Positions 10,897-23,489 of a stretch of DNA of 64,000 bases are shown here, piece by piece. Position 1 is the first letter of the stretch; each line of letters begins with the position of its first letter. The stretch comes from Lolium rigidum. Lineage: Eukaryota > Streptophyta > Magnoliopsida > Poales > Poaceae. Below the pieces are notes generated by a model. The model saw only the letters and a program-made list of their open reading frames with translations. It was not told the origin of the DNA and searched no databases. The position numbers and the translations under genes were made by a program. The stretch covers positions 263,943,687 through 264,007,686 of the forward strand of contig NC_061510.1 of NCBI RefSeq assembly GCF_022539505.1, read 5' to 3'.

Positions 10897-11484
10897 TAAG
10901 TTCAGATGAACTTTAATTGTGCATACATACATCATGTACTACATGGTGCTCAAAGTATGGTCTTGATGGTTCATTCCGACCATAATAGCTTTTTCATGTC
11001 CATGCCTATTCCTTAATGTTGTTGCTACAGTGACGCACTTAGTATTTGCAAACAGATTTGTAGATGCCGCGTGCTCTTTCTTGATTCTACTTACCTTCCT
11101 ATGCAATGACCACCAGTTATTTTTGCATCTGAATATGTTTTAAGAAAAAACATAGTCTTATATTTTTATGTAGTCAAACCTGCAGCCAGGGAACCTTCTC
11201 CGCTTCAGCTTGTAGATGGGAAGATAGAGATTGGTGAGCTGCAATTTGCCGGGAAGCTGAACCGCACTCGTACTCTTGCTGATAGCCATTCCAAAGTAAG
11301 TGACGGCTTCACCATGCACTATAATATTGTATTCATCACATGTACCTAAGCTATTATTTTGTGAGCGTAGGTTCTGTTTCAGTATGCTGCCAGGCATGCT
11401 CCCCTCAGAATCAAAGACCTCATAGCCTCTGTTCAATCAAACAGCATGGTGGTTGAATCTACAGATGCTGAAATGCAAGATTAA

Positions 11485-11955
11485 GGTGAGGGAGTGCGGG
11501 TTTCTATTTGCCCTTCTCTGCGATTTCTCCATGTTATTCACTCTTTCGTAATTGTGTAATGACAGTCATGCAAGGAAGATTTTTTTGCATTTGACTGGAC
11601 ACCATGCTAGGATGAAATTGTTGCAAGTGAGTCCAAGGTCTGTCTCACTCTTTTAAAGTATACACCCTGGAAGGTGTATCAAATTTCATAGAAGAAGAGG
11701 CCAAGACGGCCGAACAACGCCAACAAAGGCACCCGATACAAACACGACGCCACACGGATTACAACACAACCCACACCAGCCGAACGACAAACTCGCCTTG
11801 CACCGTCCAGAGGAGACGATACACTAAGCTACTGGGCCGCGTCACGACTGAAGAAGGGAACTCCGGGAAGCCAACTCCAACTCCATGATGGCACAAGCCA
11901 ACACACCGCCCACCCAAATGTGCCCAGGAACGACGAGTGATCGGCGGGGCTGAAC
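11485..11955 (-). mobile_element. Snurportin 3' flank and non-LTR retrotransposon 3' end (reverse)
   Basis: 11485-11655 is probably the old 3' untranslated region of the snurportin locus. From about 11660 the reverse strand reads as a 3' end of the kind seen in grass LINEs (ggccgtcttggcctcttcttctatgaaatttgatacacc). No coding is kept. The copia LTR at 11956 interrupts it. Confidence 0.5.
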
Positions 11956-13717
11956 TGTTGGAGATATGCCCAAGAGGCAATAATAAAGTGGTTATTATAA
12001 TATATCTTGTGTTTATGATAAATGTTTGGATACCATGCTATAATTGTATTAACTGAAACATTGATACATGTGTGTTATGTAAACAACAAGGAGTCCCTAG
12101 TGAGCCTCTTGTATAAACTAGCTTGTTGATTAATAGATGATCATGGTTTCGTGATCATGAACATTGGATGTTATTAATAACAAGGTTATGTCAGTGGGTG
12201 AATGATATAATGGACATACACCCAATTAAGCGTAGCATAAGATCAAGTCATTTAGTTCAACTTGCTATAAGCTTTCGATACATAGTTACCTAGTCCTTCG
12301 ACCATGAGATCATGTAAATCACTTATACGGGAAGGGTACTTTGATTACTTCAAACACCACTGCGTAAATGGGTGGTTATAAAGATGGGATTAAGTATTCG
12401 GAAAGTATGAGTTGAGCCATATGGATCAAGAGTGGGATTTGTCCATCCCGATGACGGATAGATATACTCTGGGCCCTCTCGGTGGAATGATATCTAATTA
12501 GCTTGCAAGCATGTGACTGGTTCACAAGGGATATCATATCACGGTACGAGTAAAGAGTACTTATCGGTAACGAGGTTGAACTAGGTATGGAGATACCGAC
12601 GATCAAACTTCGGATAAGTAAAATATCGCGTGACAAAGGGAATCGGTATCGTATGTGAATGGTTCTTTCGATCACGAAGTCATCATTGAATATGTGGGAA
12701 CTATTATGGATCTCCAGGTCCCGCTATTAGTTATTGGTCAGAGAAGAGTCTCAACCATGTCTGCATAGTTCACGAACCGTAGGGTGACACACTTAAGGTT
12801 TGATGTCGTTTTAAGTAGATATGGAATATGGAATGGAGTTCGAATATTGTTCGGGATCTCAGATGGGATCCAGGACATCACGAGGAGTTCCGGAATGGTC
12901 CGGAGAATAAGATTAATATATAGGAAGTCACTTTCCAAGTTTGGAAATGATCCGGTGCATTTATGGAAGGCGCTAGAATGTTCTAGAACCTTCTGGAAGA
13001 AATCGCTATGGAAGGTGGAGTCCCGGTTGGACTCCACCAACCCTAACTTGCCAACCAAGTGGGAGGGTGGAGTCCATGGTGGACTCCACCTCCTTGGCCG
13101 GCCAAGAAAGGGGGAAAGGGAGGAGTCCCTGTCCCTCTAGGTTTCGTCCATATGGCAGTTTTTGAATTGGGGTCTTATTCGAAGACTTTGGGCAAACCCT
13201 TGGGGTTCCACCTATATAATGAGGAGGAGAGGGAGGGGGCAGCCTAGACTTGGCCGCACCACCAAAGGGGCCCCCTGGCCGGCGCCCCTAGCCACCCCCT
13301 CTCTCCCAAACCCTAGCCTCTCTCCTCCTCCATCTTCTCCCACAGCGCTTAGGCGAACCCCTGTCGGAGATTTCCACCACCACCGTCACCATGCCGTCGT
13401 GCTGGCGGGATTCCGAGGAGGATCTACTACATCCGCTGCCCGCTGAAACAGGGAGAAGGACGTCGTCATCAACACCGTACGTGTGACCGAGTGCGGAGGT
13501 GCTGCCCGATTGTGGCACCGTCAAGATCTTCTACGCGCTTTTGAAAGCGGCAAGTGATCGTCTACATCCACCACGAGATTTATCTCGTTAACGCTTAGCG
13601 ATCTTTGAGGGTATGTTGATCTTCACCTCATTGCTACCATCTACTAGATTAGATCTTGGCTTGTTGTTCGTTCTTGCGGTAGGAAAATTTTTGTTTTCTA
13701 TGCTACGAATCCCAACA
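11956..13717 (+). mobile_element. Copia retrotransposon 5' LTR (1762 bp)
   Basis: Starts TGTTGGAGATATGCCC and ends CGAATCCCAACA, so the ends are inverted TGTTGG...CCAACA. The primer-binding site follows directly. It pairs with the truncated 3' LTR at 27752, which differs by scattered substitutions and small indels over about 1.3 kb, indicating an old insertion. Frames on both strands (12376-13140) are repeated in the other LTR and are not genes. A TATA-like cctatataatg is at 13210. Confidence 0.92.
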
Positions 13718-13718
13718 G

Positions 13719-13730
13719 TGGTATCTGAGC
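13719..13730 (+). promoter_or_regulatory. Primer-binding site (initiator tRNA-Met type)
   Basis: tggtatctgagc one base after the LTR end matches the copia primer-binding consensus TGGTATCAGAGC with one change. Confidence 0.85.
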
Positions 13731-15940
13731 CGTGTCTATGCATAGATTGGTTGCACGAGTAGAACACAATGGTTTTGTGGGCGTTGATGCTTTTGTTGTC
13801 TTTAGTTGTGTGTACTTTGCATCTTGCGGGATGGTGGGATGAAGCGGCCCGGGCTAACTTTACATGACCGCGTTCATGAGACTTGCTCCACGCTCGACAT
13901 GCAACTTGTATTGCATAAGTGGCTTTGCGGGTGTCTGTCTCTCTCACCATAGTGAAGATTCAATCTACTCTTTCTATTGACAACACTAGTATCACCGTTG
14001 TGGTTCATGTTCTTAGGTAGATTGGATCCTACTCGAAAACCCTAAACCACGTAAAATATGCAAACCAAATTAGAGGCGTCTAACTTGTTTTTGCAGGGTT
14101 TGGTGATGTGATATGGCCATGATGTGATGATGAATATGTATGAGATGATCATTATTGTATTGTGGCAACCGGCATGAGCCTTATGGTTGTCTTTATATTT
14201 CATTTTGTAGTATTATTTCAAAGTAGTTGTAATAGTTGCTACACACGGTGAACAACCATGAAGATGGCGCCATGGACCTTGACGCTACACCGACGATGAT
14301 GGAGATCATGCCCGTTGATGATGGAGATCATGTCCGTGCTTTGGAGATGAAGATCAAAGGCGCAAAGACTAAAGGGCCATATCATATCACATTATGAATT
14401 GCATGTGATGTTAATCCTTTATGCATCTTATTTTGCTTAGATCACGACGGTAGCATTATAAGATGATCCCTCACATTAATATCAAGATAATAAAGTGTTC
14501 TCCCCTCGTATGCACCGTTGCTACAGTTTGTCGTTTTGAAGCATCTCGTGATGATCGGATGTGATAGATTCTACGTTCACATACAACGGGTGTAAGCCAT
14601 GTTGCACACGTGGAAATACTTGGATTTGCTTGACGAGCGTAGCATGTACAAACATGGCCTCGGGACAACGGAAACCGAAAGGTTGAACACGAGTCATATG
14701 GATGATATGATCAACATGTTGATGTTCACCATTGAAGCTACATCATCTCACGTGATGATCGGTTTTGGTGTAGTGGATATGGATCGTGTACCACTAAACA
14801 ACTATGAGGGATGTTGTATTAAGTGGGAGTTTATTAGTAATTAGATTAAAACATGAACTAATTATCATGAACATAGTCTGAATAGTATTTTGAATAAAAT
14901 TTGTAGAATTGGCATCCGTTTTCTACCAGGCGCTAGTCTTGTAATTGAGATAGAAATACTGAGTTTTACAAGTAACTTTACGGACTGGTACCGTATTGTT
15001 AAAGAATCAAGAAATGATTAAGTCCTATTGCAAACTTTTAGTAAACTCGCATTTCTGATTCAAAGAACAATGGTTTCAATTAGTACCTAAAATCATCTTG
15101 CCTCCGTGAAACTTGAAGTTCAAATCTGTTTGAAAAGTAAGGAGCTGAAAATTTTGTTTACAGAAATAAGCGAGGTATGAGATATATGTGATATCTAAGA
15201 CCTTATTGCAAGGTGATAGAATATAATTTGGTGAGACTACATAAACTCATAAGTTTTATGGGAATGTACGAAGGTTGAAGACGCCAGGCGTCCCAATCCT
15301 CCAACTATTGGGGCACTAGCGATATTCGCATATCCATGAAATGATCGTCCTTAGTATGCACCGTTGCTAAGACTCGTCGTTTCGAAGCATCTCGTGTTGA
15401 TCGGGTGTTATAGATTCTACGTGTGCATACAACGGGTGCAAGCCAGATTTGCACATGCGAATACTGAGGTTAAACTTTATGAGCCTAGCATGTACAGACA
15501 TGGTCTCGGAAAGTCGTCATGATATGATGGATAAAAATTATGAGTGAAATTGTTCATCATATTACAAAGGTACTAATAGTGAAATCTGGAACACTTGTCA
15601 TATGATGATCAACTTCAAAGTAAGAACCTCAAGGTTATTGGTATTTGACCAATGGACCTAGAAGTTATTTAAGGTGAAGTGTTTTCTGGGAATGAGGAAA
15701 GCTAAAAGAAAAACTACAAAAGATATTTTGGCAGAAAGAAAGAAAAGACTAGAAAGTCTAGCTCAGGTGTATATAGATGATATACATGTTATTGATGTCT
15801 TCCTTGTTTGGTCACATAATGAAATTCTTGGGTATTTGTACCAGATTGGTTGGTATGAGATGTCATACAATACAACGCAATACAAGAATACGATGGTCTT
15901 AATGACTGATAAGGAATAACTTATATTTACTAATTGGAGG
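13731..15940 (+). mobile_element. Copia leader and gag remnant
   Basis: Long leader with a diverged direct duplication: 14497-14660 and 15349-15510 both hold tatgcaccgttgct...cgtcgttt.gaagcatctcgtg.tgatcggatg. At 15674-15919 a forward frame keeps traces of the gag C-terminal nucleocapsid to protease junction (DILAERKKRLESLAQ, then DIHVIDV, the usual spacing before copia protease). No complete gag remains, and the frame soon breaks. Confidence 0.7.
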
Positions 15941-16407
15941 CACCATTGAAGCCTCCACGTTAATCCACATCATTAGAATTAATTAGACTGTTAGATCTTA
16001 ATTTTACGGTTAGGATGAATCGTTTGAATTAATGTAACGTAGGCCAATAAACATAAAACCAACCACGTCTGACATCAAATTGTACACGTTGAATAAACAA
16101 ACAATGAGACGGTAGAAATAAGTTAGGTTGTTACGATCAAAGAAGGTTGTTAGCTATTAAACCATAGTCTGGTAGGACGCGACTAAAAATTTAACTCGCA
16201 TGCGGATAAGCAAAAGACCAAGACAACTACGATCAGAAGTTCTTCCTTTTAACATTGTACGTGCTGACTCCCGGAATTAATCTCCACGTATCGTGCCTCC
16301 ATAGGAACATGCCTCCTCGGTAATAAAAATTCAAAAGACATGCACGCCTACAGATATATACTCCATATAATGTCAGTTTTCTTTCCGAGAAAAACAACAA
16401 AATCTCT

Positions 16408-17078
16408 AAAACCGTTCTCCGTTGATTGTTGCATCTTCTTCAGGTGATCACAACATGCCAGCTGCAGCTGCGCCTGCTGACTTGCCGACATCCCATCGCC
16501 TCAAGCATCAGGCCGTCTTGCTGGCATCCTATCGGCACAAACATGAATGTACTCACCCAGGTTTGCATACAAAATCTATCATGCTCCATCCAGGTATTCC
16601 TAACAGTCTATTTGATGTTTCAGTTTAATGGTGAAATCTGCAATGACATGCAAAGCCTTGCGTGAGATCCAATCTACCATTAGAGGAAATGAAGTAACAA
16701 TCAAGGCAAGAGTAGCCAGACTATGGGATTCAGAATCTCTAAAACCGTTCTCTGTTGATTGTTGCATCTTCTTCAGGCGATCACAACATGCCAACTGCAG
16801 CTGCGCCTGCCGACTTGCCGACATCCCATCGCCTCAAGCATCAGGCCGTCTTGCTGGCATCCCATCGACACAATGACTGTACTCACCCAGGTTTGCATAC
16901 AAAATCTATCATGTAACACTATGAAAGGAATAAGCATCTCCATCCAGGTATTCCTAACTATCTATTTGATGTTTCAGTTCAATGGTGAAATCTGCAATGA
17001 CATGCAAAGCCTTGCGTAAATCTACCATTAGAGGAAATGAAGTAACAATCAAGGAAAGAGTAGCCAGACTATGGGATT
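16408..17078 (+). repeat. Tandem duplication of about 332 bp in the RPA-like gene
   Basis: Unit 1 (16408-16739) and unit 2 (16740-17078) both start aaaaccgttctc.gttgattgttgcatcttcttcagg. They carry the same exon pieces up to agccagactatgggattca. Unit 2 has a 20-odd-base insert near 16916 and a short deletion near 17017. The duplication repeats the first exon part of the OB-fold frame. Confidence 0.85.
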
Positions 17079-18030
17079 CAATATTGATTAGTAATGGTGA
17101 ATTAGTTTGTCTTCATATGATCCTTATTGATCAAGAGGTATAAGGGTTCTCTTATTGCAACTACATATTTTCTTGACTTATTTCCAATGATATTGTTTCA
17201 ATCTCCATGCTAATTATAAATACACCAGGGGCCATGATGCATGGAGTTATCAGTAAGGTTTACACTGCGAAGTTCAAACCATTAATTCTATAAGGCAATG
17301 TGTATACCATTACAAACGTGAGGGTTATGCCCGCAACACCTAAATTTCGACCAGTAGAAAATGACAGAATAGTCAACTTCTTGCCCACAACCAATATAGA
17401 GGAGATCGAAAATAAAGAAGACATCCCAAAGCATGGTTTCAACTTTTCAAGCATAAAGGTGCTTTCTACAAGAGTAGGTGTTGACATTTATCTCTCAGGT
17501 ATGATATAAGTTTTTGTAGAAACATATCTTCTTTTTTTGGGATATTTCATCGAAATTCATCTTTTAACAGATGTTATATGAGTTGCAACACATATAATAC
17601 CAACTGAAGAAAGTAGAACATCTTCTGGAATCTCCAAAATCCGTGATATTCTACTTCTGGTCGAGTATGTAAAAAATAATACGTCATATTTGCAACCAAG
17701 GTGCTCAAGTTATGTCTTCATAATTATTCTACTTTTTGTTAACAGAGATCAAGAAGTCGTTAGATTACGGGTTGCTAAATCTGAACGAATTGATACCAAG
17801 TCTACAGGCGATGTCATTATATTACATCTACAATAGTCAAAAAAATATGGAAGTATGTCTTCTCTGAGCTGACATGGTGTCGTCCAGGAGAAGAATATTC
17901 GCGGACCTACGTGGCTACATTTAAATACTGTTGTATTGCAGATGAACTTCCAGTACTAATCTCAGCTTCTTTACTGAAAGAGACTTTACAATATTTCTAT
18001 TTTGCGCTATGTATGGTTCTTAATGACGAA
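16430..18030 (+). pseudogene. RPA-large-subunit-like / DUF223 OB-fold pseudogene
   Basis: Replication protein A-like single-strand DNA-binding proteins are carried by many plant Helitrons. Readable pieces: 17029-17140 (VTIKERVARLWDS, then LVCLHMILIDQE), ending at a GT donor; about 17229-17500 (GAMMHGVISKVYTAKFKPL, stop, GNVYTITNVRVMP, FRPVENDRIVNFLP), the second half of the OB-fold; 17570-17670 (VATHIIPTEESR, SKIRDILLL); and 17747-17830 (RDQEVVRLRVAKSE). Introns with plausible borders separate them. Stops and the upstream tandem duplication show it is not functional. It could be the Helitron's own RPA gene or a captured host RPA paralogue. Confidence 0.7.
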
Positions 18031-18108
18031 TTTTGTAAGGTTTTCTAACTAAGTAGTACATATATTTGTCGACCAACATGGCTACATCTTTAGATTGTGT
18101 ATCAGATA

Positions 18109-21100
18109 TGTGACGCCCCGGAACCGGTATCCTGAGGATTCCAGCGATCCCGCCGAAATCCGCACGATATCGATTCAGAGACGCCCTCCGACACGACGTG
18201 CGCGAAGATTCACACACGTGATGCCAGAGGAATTAACACGAGCGGTAACATTACAACAGGATTACAATAGAGCCCACAAGAAACATATATTACAACAACG
18301 ACTCCAACGAGTCAAGATACCAATATACAATACAAAGATCCAAATCATACAGAAGAGCGAATACATCCGAGTACGGACAAGATACAAATTGGACTAAGAG
18401 TCCCGAAGATAACCGATGGCGTCCATAACCCTGCCCAGGCCAAGCCGGAAGGGTAACCTTGCTAACGTCATCATCTCGTACCTGTCAAAGTCGGGCCATC
18501 GGTTGCCGACAAAAGGGAGGGAGCAAAAGAGAAAGGGAAAAGGCGAGAGTAAGTACCAAGGAACGAACTCCGGCACGTACTTAGCGAGACTGGAAATGGC
18601 TATGCTCGCCGAGCGAGTATAAATATATATCGCCTGGGGCTATATGGTAGGTTTAGCGGCAGCAAAACTATAACCAATAGAGACACGCTACAACATCCGT
18701 CTACTCAGAGAAGATAAGAGAGCGCACAAGGTAACAGGTAAATACTACACAAACATAACCCAGCCAAATACACATATCCCCTTCAACAATTGCGAAGAGG
18801 CAATGTAAAAGGCACTCAACGGTGGACAAGTTTTATTAGGTATCGGTTGTAGTAATGCTATATTACTACGCAAGTTATTAGCAGATTATTAGCAACAAGA
18901 TAACGGTGTAAGTTGTTCTATGATCAAGCTATACAATTCCAAGTCGTCCATAACCGCGGACACGGCTTATCGATAAGATGTACACCCTGCAGGGGGTTGC
19001 CCAAATGTAACCATACGCATGCTCGACCCACTTACGACAGGTGGATGTCTCACAACAAGACCGTTCCCGGTTCAACAAGAAAGTCTAGGGGGCCACCCGA
19101 CTAAGCTACCCGTGACGAAGTCCGGCCGTACTCCGAAGCGGACTCGGGGTTTGCGACGGCGGCTAGGCGTGCGAACCACACGCTTTCGCTAAACGTCCCG
19201 CGGGGTACGGTACGAGAATATAAACACCCGAAGGCAACAGGAAGTAAACACCCGAAGGCAACGATGAAGTAAAGCATGGCATACATGGCATAGGCAAATA
19301 AAACCAAGGTTGTGGCCCCCTTTTCAACCGACTTGAGAAAAGGTAATGGGTGAGGGGGTCCCAATAATCGTCCCCACGCATGGGTAGAGCGCTCAATCTC
19401 GGAACAGATAACAAGAACTCGGGTCCTAGGGGACATTAGCGAGTCAAAGTTCCGATGCTTTCGCAAAGGGGCTCACAGACAATTTCAGTTGTTAACAATT
19501 AAGTAAAGCATGTGTGTATCTCCAACAACTGATATAGCATGTGATAACCTCCCAACAACCCAACATATCCCGATAACAGATCGAGATAAACAACAGAGCC
19601 TAAACACGCCTACGACTCGCAAGGCTCAAACATCAAGCAACGGTTGTGGGTAAGGAATGATATATATAGGATTATTATGGTATACCAGTGGAATAGGACA
19701 CGTGACTCGATAAAGAATCGCAACATAAGGATAGCAGTGCGAGGGAGAGAGTAAAATAGGTGAAGAGAGAGGGCTCGCCTGTGGAAAGCTGCAGAAGAAC
19801 TTGTCGGAGAACTCGTCGTATCTCACATCAACACTTCGTGATCCTATCCGTGAAGAAGCAAATGCTACAACAAGCAACGGATGCACATCTTACTACTACG
19901 GCAAAAGAATCAGCATGATCATGACATGATATGCATGGCATGGCAAACATGATGCGGCGATGCAACTTATCCAAATTAAGCGGAATCGGAATCCCGATAA
20001 TTAAATATTAGGTTCAAGTTATTTATCTACCCCGCATATTAAATGTTCATTAGCATGGCAAAACATGGCATAGGTGAGCTACGCAATTTTAAATGGAACC
20101 GGGATAAAAGATAAGCAATCCCGCACAATTCCATATTTAATTAGGTGGTTCACTATTTACCCGAACCCACATATACGGTGCAATGCGCATGATGATATGA
20201 TAAGTGCAACAAGTTATACATTTTTAAAATAGGATTGACTTAGGGTCGGGGTCTCACGATATCGGAACAAAGGCGGTCGCCGGATTCGGGTTCGGAGAGG
20301 AAGAAGATGAAGCGAGGTCTCGGACTTTGAATCCGTGAAGGAGAACTTGAGATTTCCGTGACGAAGGTCTTCGGGTTCGGTTTCGTTTATCGGTGCCGAA
20401 CTTGAATCGGCGCGAGGGGTCTTCGTGTGGCACCATTTCCACTAGAGAGCTTGAGCTTGGCGTTGCGGAAGCGACGAGCCTTGTCGGCGGACAACAACAC
20501 AACGTAATGAAGAACTTGGTAACCGGCGTCGGAGAACTTGAAGGGCGTGCACGGTTTCACCAATTCACCATAGCACATACACAGCACCAACGATAGCAAC
20601 ACTGGGAGATTGATCAAATGGTTTGGCTGCATGGAAAAATGCTACTGTGAGCCAAAACAAAATGTCCAACAGTAGCAAAGGAGGTCAAATTGGAGATGTT
20701 GTGGCGCTACTGGCTGGTGGAAGACGCCCGCGTGGAAAGGACCTGACGAGCTGGCGGCGCTGGAGTGTCGCGCTGTTGTTGCTGCACAGATGGAGGCGAA
20801 ACGAGGGGGTGCCGAGGCGCAGGCCTAGACGAGATCGGATGCCGACGGTGCGTGGCGAGGGAGGAGCGGCTTCCGTCGATCACGAGCTCCTGGAGGCGCT
20901 GCTAAAGGAGCAGAGAAGAACGCGGTTAGACGGGCCCGTGCGTCGGCGTTCGCGACGAAGGGAGAAAGCAGGAGGGCGGCGTCGGTCGGCGTCCTTGGCG
21001 GCGGGGTACTGACGATGCCCCGGGAGGAAGAGAGGCGAGGCCCGCGCGCGGAGGAGGGGACGAGGATGCGGGCGGTACGTGGCAGAGGTGGGGAGCAGCG

Positions 21101-21764
21101 CCGGCGGCGCGGGGCGTCTGCAGGGCGGCGCCATGGCCGAAGCTCGGGGAGGAGGGAGGCGCGGGCGCTCGTGTGCGGGCTCCTGCCGGCGTCGTGGAAG
21201 AGAGGAGGACGCCAGGCGGAGACGGGGTCGGGGCGAACAGGGAACGAGGAGGGGGCGCTCGAGCCGGACCTCTCCTCGCGAGAGATGAGAGCAGAGAGAT
21301 AGGTGGGAGGGCGGAAAAAGAAAAAGAGAAGAGGGAGGGGGATTTTTGCAAAAGGGGCCGGCGGCGGGGTGTGGGAGTGCAAAAAGACCAGGGAGCTCCG
21401 GTTGGGGTTTTTAGGGTTTGCCCAGGTGGGCTGGTGGGCTGCAGGAAGGCTGCCGGCTGGGCCTTGTTCTGGGCCTGGCCGGATGGGAGTCTTCTCCCTT
21501 TTTTTTATTAAAACGTTTTCCTTTTATTATTTCCCTGTTTTGTTTTAAAACCATTTTAAACAGTTTTTATATCAGGAAATATAGCAGGGAAAATAGAATA
21601 TAATTTTGGGACAAGAAGGAGAGAATAATTTGGCAACCGAAATAAAGTTTAATAAAATAATTTTATGATGCTAAAAATATGCATGATGCCATGATGACTT
21701 GGAACGACGCGAAAAAACAAGCAGCGGGCAAAAATCTAATATAGGGTTTTTCCGGGTCGTTACA
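18109..21764 (+). mobile_element. Solo LTR (3656 bp) with 5-bp target duplication
   Basis: Starts TGTGACGCCCCGG and ends CCGGGTCGTTACA, imperfect inverted ends of LTR type. It is flanked by AGATA on both sides (18104-18108 and 21765-21769). No primer-binding site, polypurine tract or pol is present inside. Removing it rejoins a segment (gctacat.ttt...gtgtat.agatatta.tgatg) that also occurs uninterrupted at 22766-22810, which confirms the borders. GC-rich frames at 20620-21510 are LTR sequence, not genes. Confidence 0.85.
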
Positions 21765-21769
21765 AGATA

Positions 21770-23270
21770 TTATTGATGAATCTGAAAAGAGCAACACAAT
21801 CTTCTGAAAAGGTAAGCGTTGTTTACAGTGCTTTTGTTTTCTAAATCTTTTCATAACAATTTTGCACTACTCAGGTTCCTTCATCTGGTTTTAAGCAATG
21901 CTCTCGCAAAATGGTCCTGATTTTCCTTGCAAACGTTGCTAAATATGTTTCTAACAAAGACAAATAAGAACTTAAGTTTGTTCCTTAATTTCAGTTTGGC
22001 GTTTCTTCATTGGGTGACTACTTAAGTCTATATAATCATATATACCTGGTGTAGAACTCAGGTACGAACACTATTTTTTTTTCCAACAAAAACATCATAA
22101 ACTTCATCTCATAGTTATCCTATGCTGAAGCTTTATTTAATAAATACAAAAACAATGAAGAGAAAGAGGAACACAATGGCATTGTCTGAGGGGTGCACGT
22201 CATCAGGGGTTGCAACCAACAGGATTTAAATTTTATGTACCTATTTTACGTTTTTTTCGTAAGTTGGAAAGATAGAAAAAACTGACATCTAACAGGGTCA
22301 CATTGTCGAGGAGGCAAAGAAATGAAAAACAAACACAAGACTTGGCTGAGGGCTAGGTGATGCACATAAGTCCTGAAATATTTCTAGAACTGTATGATAT
22401 ATTTCATGAGGAAACATTTCATTTCTCTATGGACAATACTTAGGATAATGCATTTGACAAGAACAAATCAAATAAAGTTCACAATGAGAGCGAGTGGTTA
22501 ATAGCACTTGGAGTAGTATGTTAGATAAAATTCTAGGAAATTTCAATTCAAGATACGGGCTGCTACTTGGAGTTTTTCTAAAAACACAAGTCTATTTGAT
22601 ACATCAGATTTTTTAGGATAATCACAAATTATACTGAATTAAAGGAGTTACTTATGCAGATACTGAATAAATAGTTGCTAAGATTAAATATCAACGAAAT
22701 CACCAAACACACATCCGTATTAAATATTGTGAGGTTCTCTAACTAATTACACATTTTTTGCAGCTACATGGCTACATTTTGACAATGTGTATGAGATATT
22801 AATGATGGATTTGAAAAGAGCATTTCAATCTTCAGAAAAGTTCAGCGCACATTCAGATTACATGTGGAATACATTGTTCTGCTTACAGTGCTTTAGTTGT
22901 GTAAATCTTATCACAACAAGTACTGAATAACAATGACAACTAATGACTATTTTATAAAAAATATTTTCAGTTTTCCTTTGCTTGATGCGATGACTACTTT
23001 AAGTGTATACAATTATACACAGCTGGTGTGACACTCAGGTATGTACATTGATATGTCTTTTTTTGTGCAACAACATCATTGTTACCTAATGCTGAAGCTT
23101 TACTTAATAAATACGAAAAAATTTGAAGACCAAGAGGAACACGACAACATTGTTGGAGCGTTGCGCGGCGTCGGGAGATGCAAGCAATAGGACTTAAACT
23201 ATAGGTATGTATCTTCAATTTTTACCTTAGTACGGAATACAGACAGAGCTGACATGTAACAGGGTCGTTG
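21770..23270 (+). repeat. Second diverged duplication in the Helitron-like element
   Basis: Block A (18030-18108 joined to 21765-22230 across the solo LTR) and block B (about 22735-23270) are diverged copies roughly 1 kb apart. Shared landmarks are gctacatggctacat, gatgaatctgaaaagagca, gctgaagctttatttaataaatac and gaagagg.acac. They look like repeated 3' exons of the RPA-like gene. The space between them (22230-22735) shows nothing I recognise. Confidence 0.65.
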
Positions 23271-23489
23271 TGGAGTAGAGGAACAGAGAAAACGAGACAG
23301 AAGGCTTGGCTGACGCCCAGATGATGCCATGCCAGCTGAAGGCCTTATCTTCTGTAAGTCTCAAAACATTTTTCAGACAGAGAAAATACAGAAATAACAA
23401 AAAGAAGTAGCACTGAAACTAGGGGATTTTGTTCTGGATTTCATACAGTTTATGTGTTGACATCCAAGTTGGTGGGGAAGTGACTAAAG

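Larger units (their letters stand above)
7490..11484 (+). pseudogene. Snurportin-1 pseudogene (introns retained)
   Basis: Snurportin-1 is the import adaptor that binds the m3G cap of spliceosomal snRNPs and hands them to importin beta. Successive blocks match the plant protein: about 7490-7845 (N-terminal importin-beta-binding-like stretch ISDHQRRRDSALR, then RWFARQIMLPKWMVDAPPH); 8066-8249 (AGKRCLVVSSNAITISRLRN, ILDCIFHE); 8352-8602 (DMICWRGYSLYDCTA, PYVKDGLLFYNK); 8727-about 8829 (HYQSGITPLTLVWKD); 9058-9142 (VVLELQEDGKL); 11174-11295 (LQPGNLLRF, then IEIGELQFAGKLNR); 11371-11484 (VLFQYAARHAPLRIKDL), ending in TAA. Boundaries keep GT-AG in most introns, so it is not a processed copy. Decay: a frame change within exon 1, an in-frame TGA after LPNG in exon 2, TAA and TAG in exon 3, stop and frame damage in exons 4 and 5, and a deletion with frameshift in exon 6. 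A Harbinger element lies in the intron 9143-11173, and Helitron B ends about 90 bases upstream, so the original promoter is not visible. Confidence 0.88.

Noticed and set aside
12376..13247. Frames in the copia LTR (for example 12376-12675 and 12784-13140) that look conserved
   Set aside because: They recur at 28173-29044 only because the same LTR is present twice; they lie in LTR promoter and leader sequence.
20620..21511. Overlapping long frames on both strands in the solo LTR
   Set aside because: They lie fully inside an LTR with confirmed borders; the open frames follow from high GC content.
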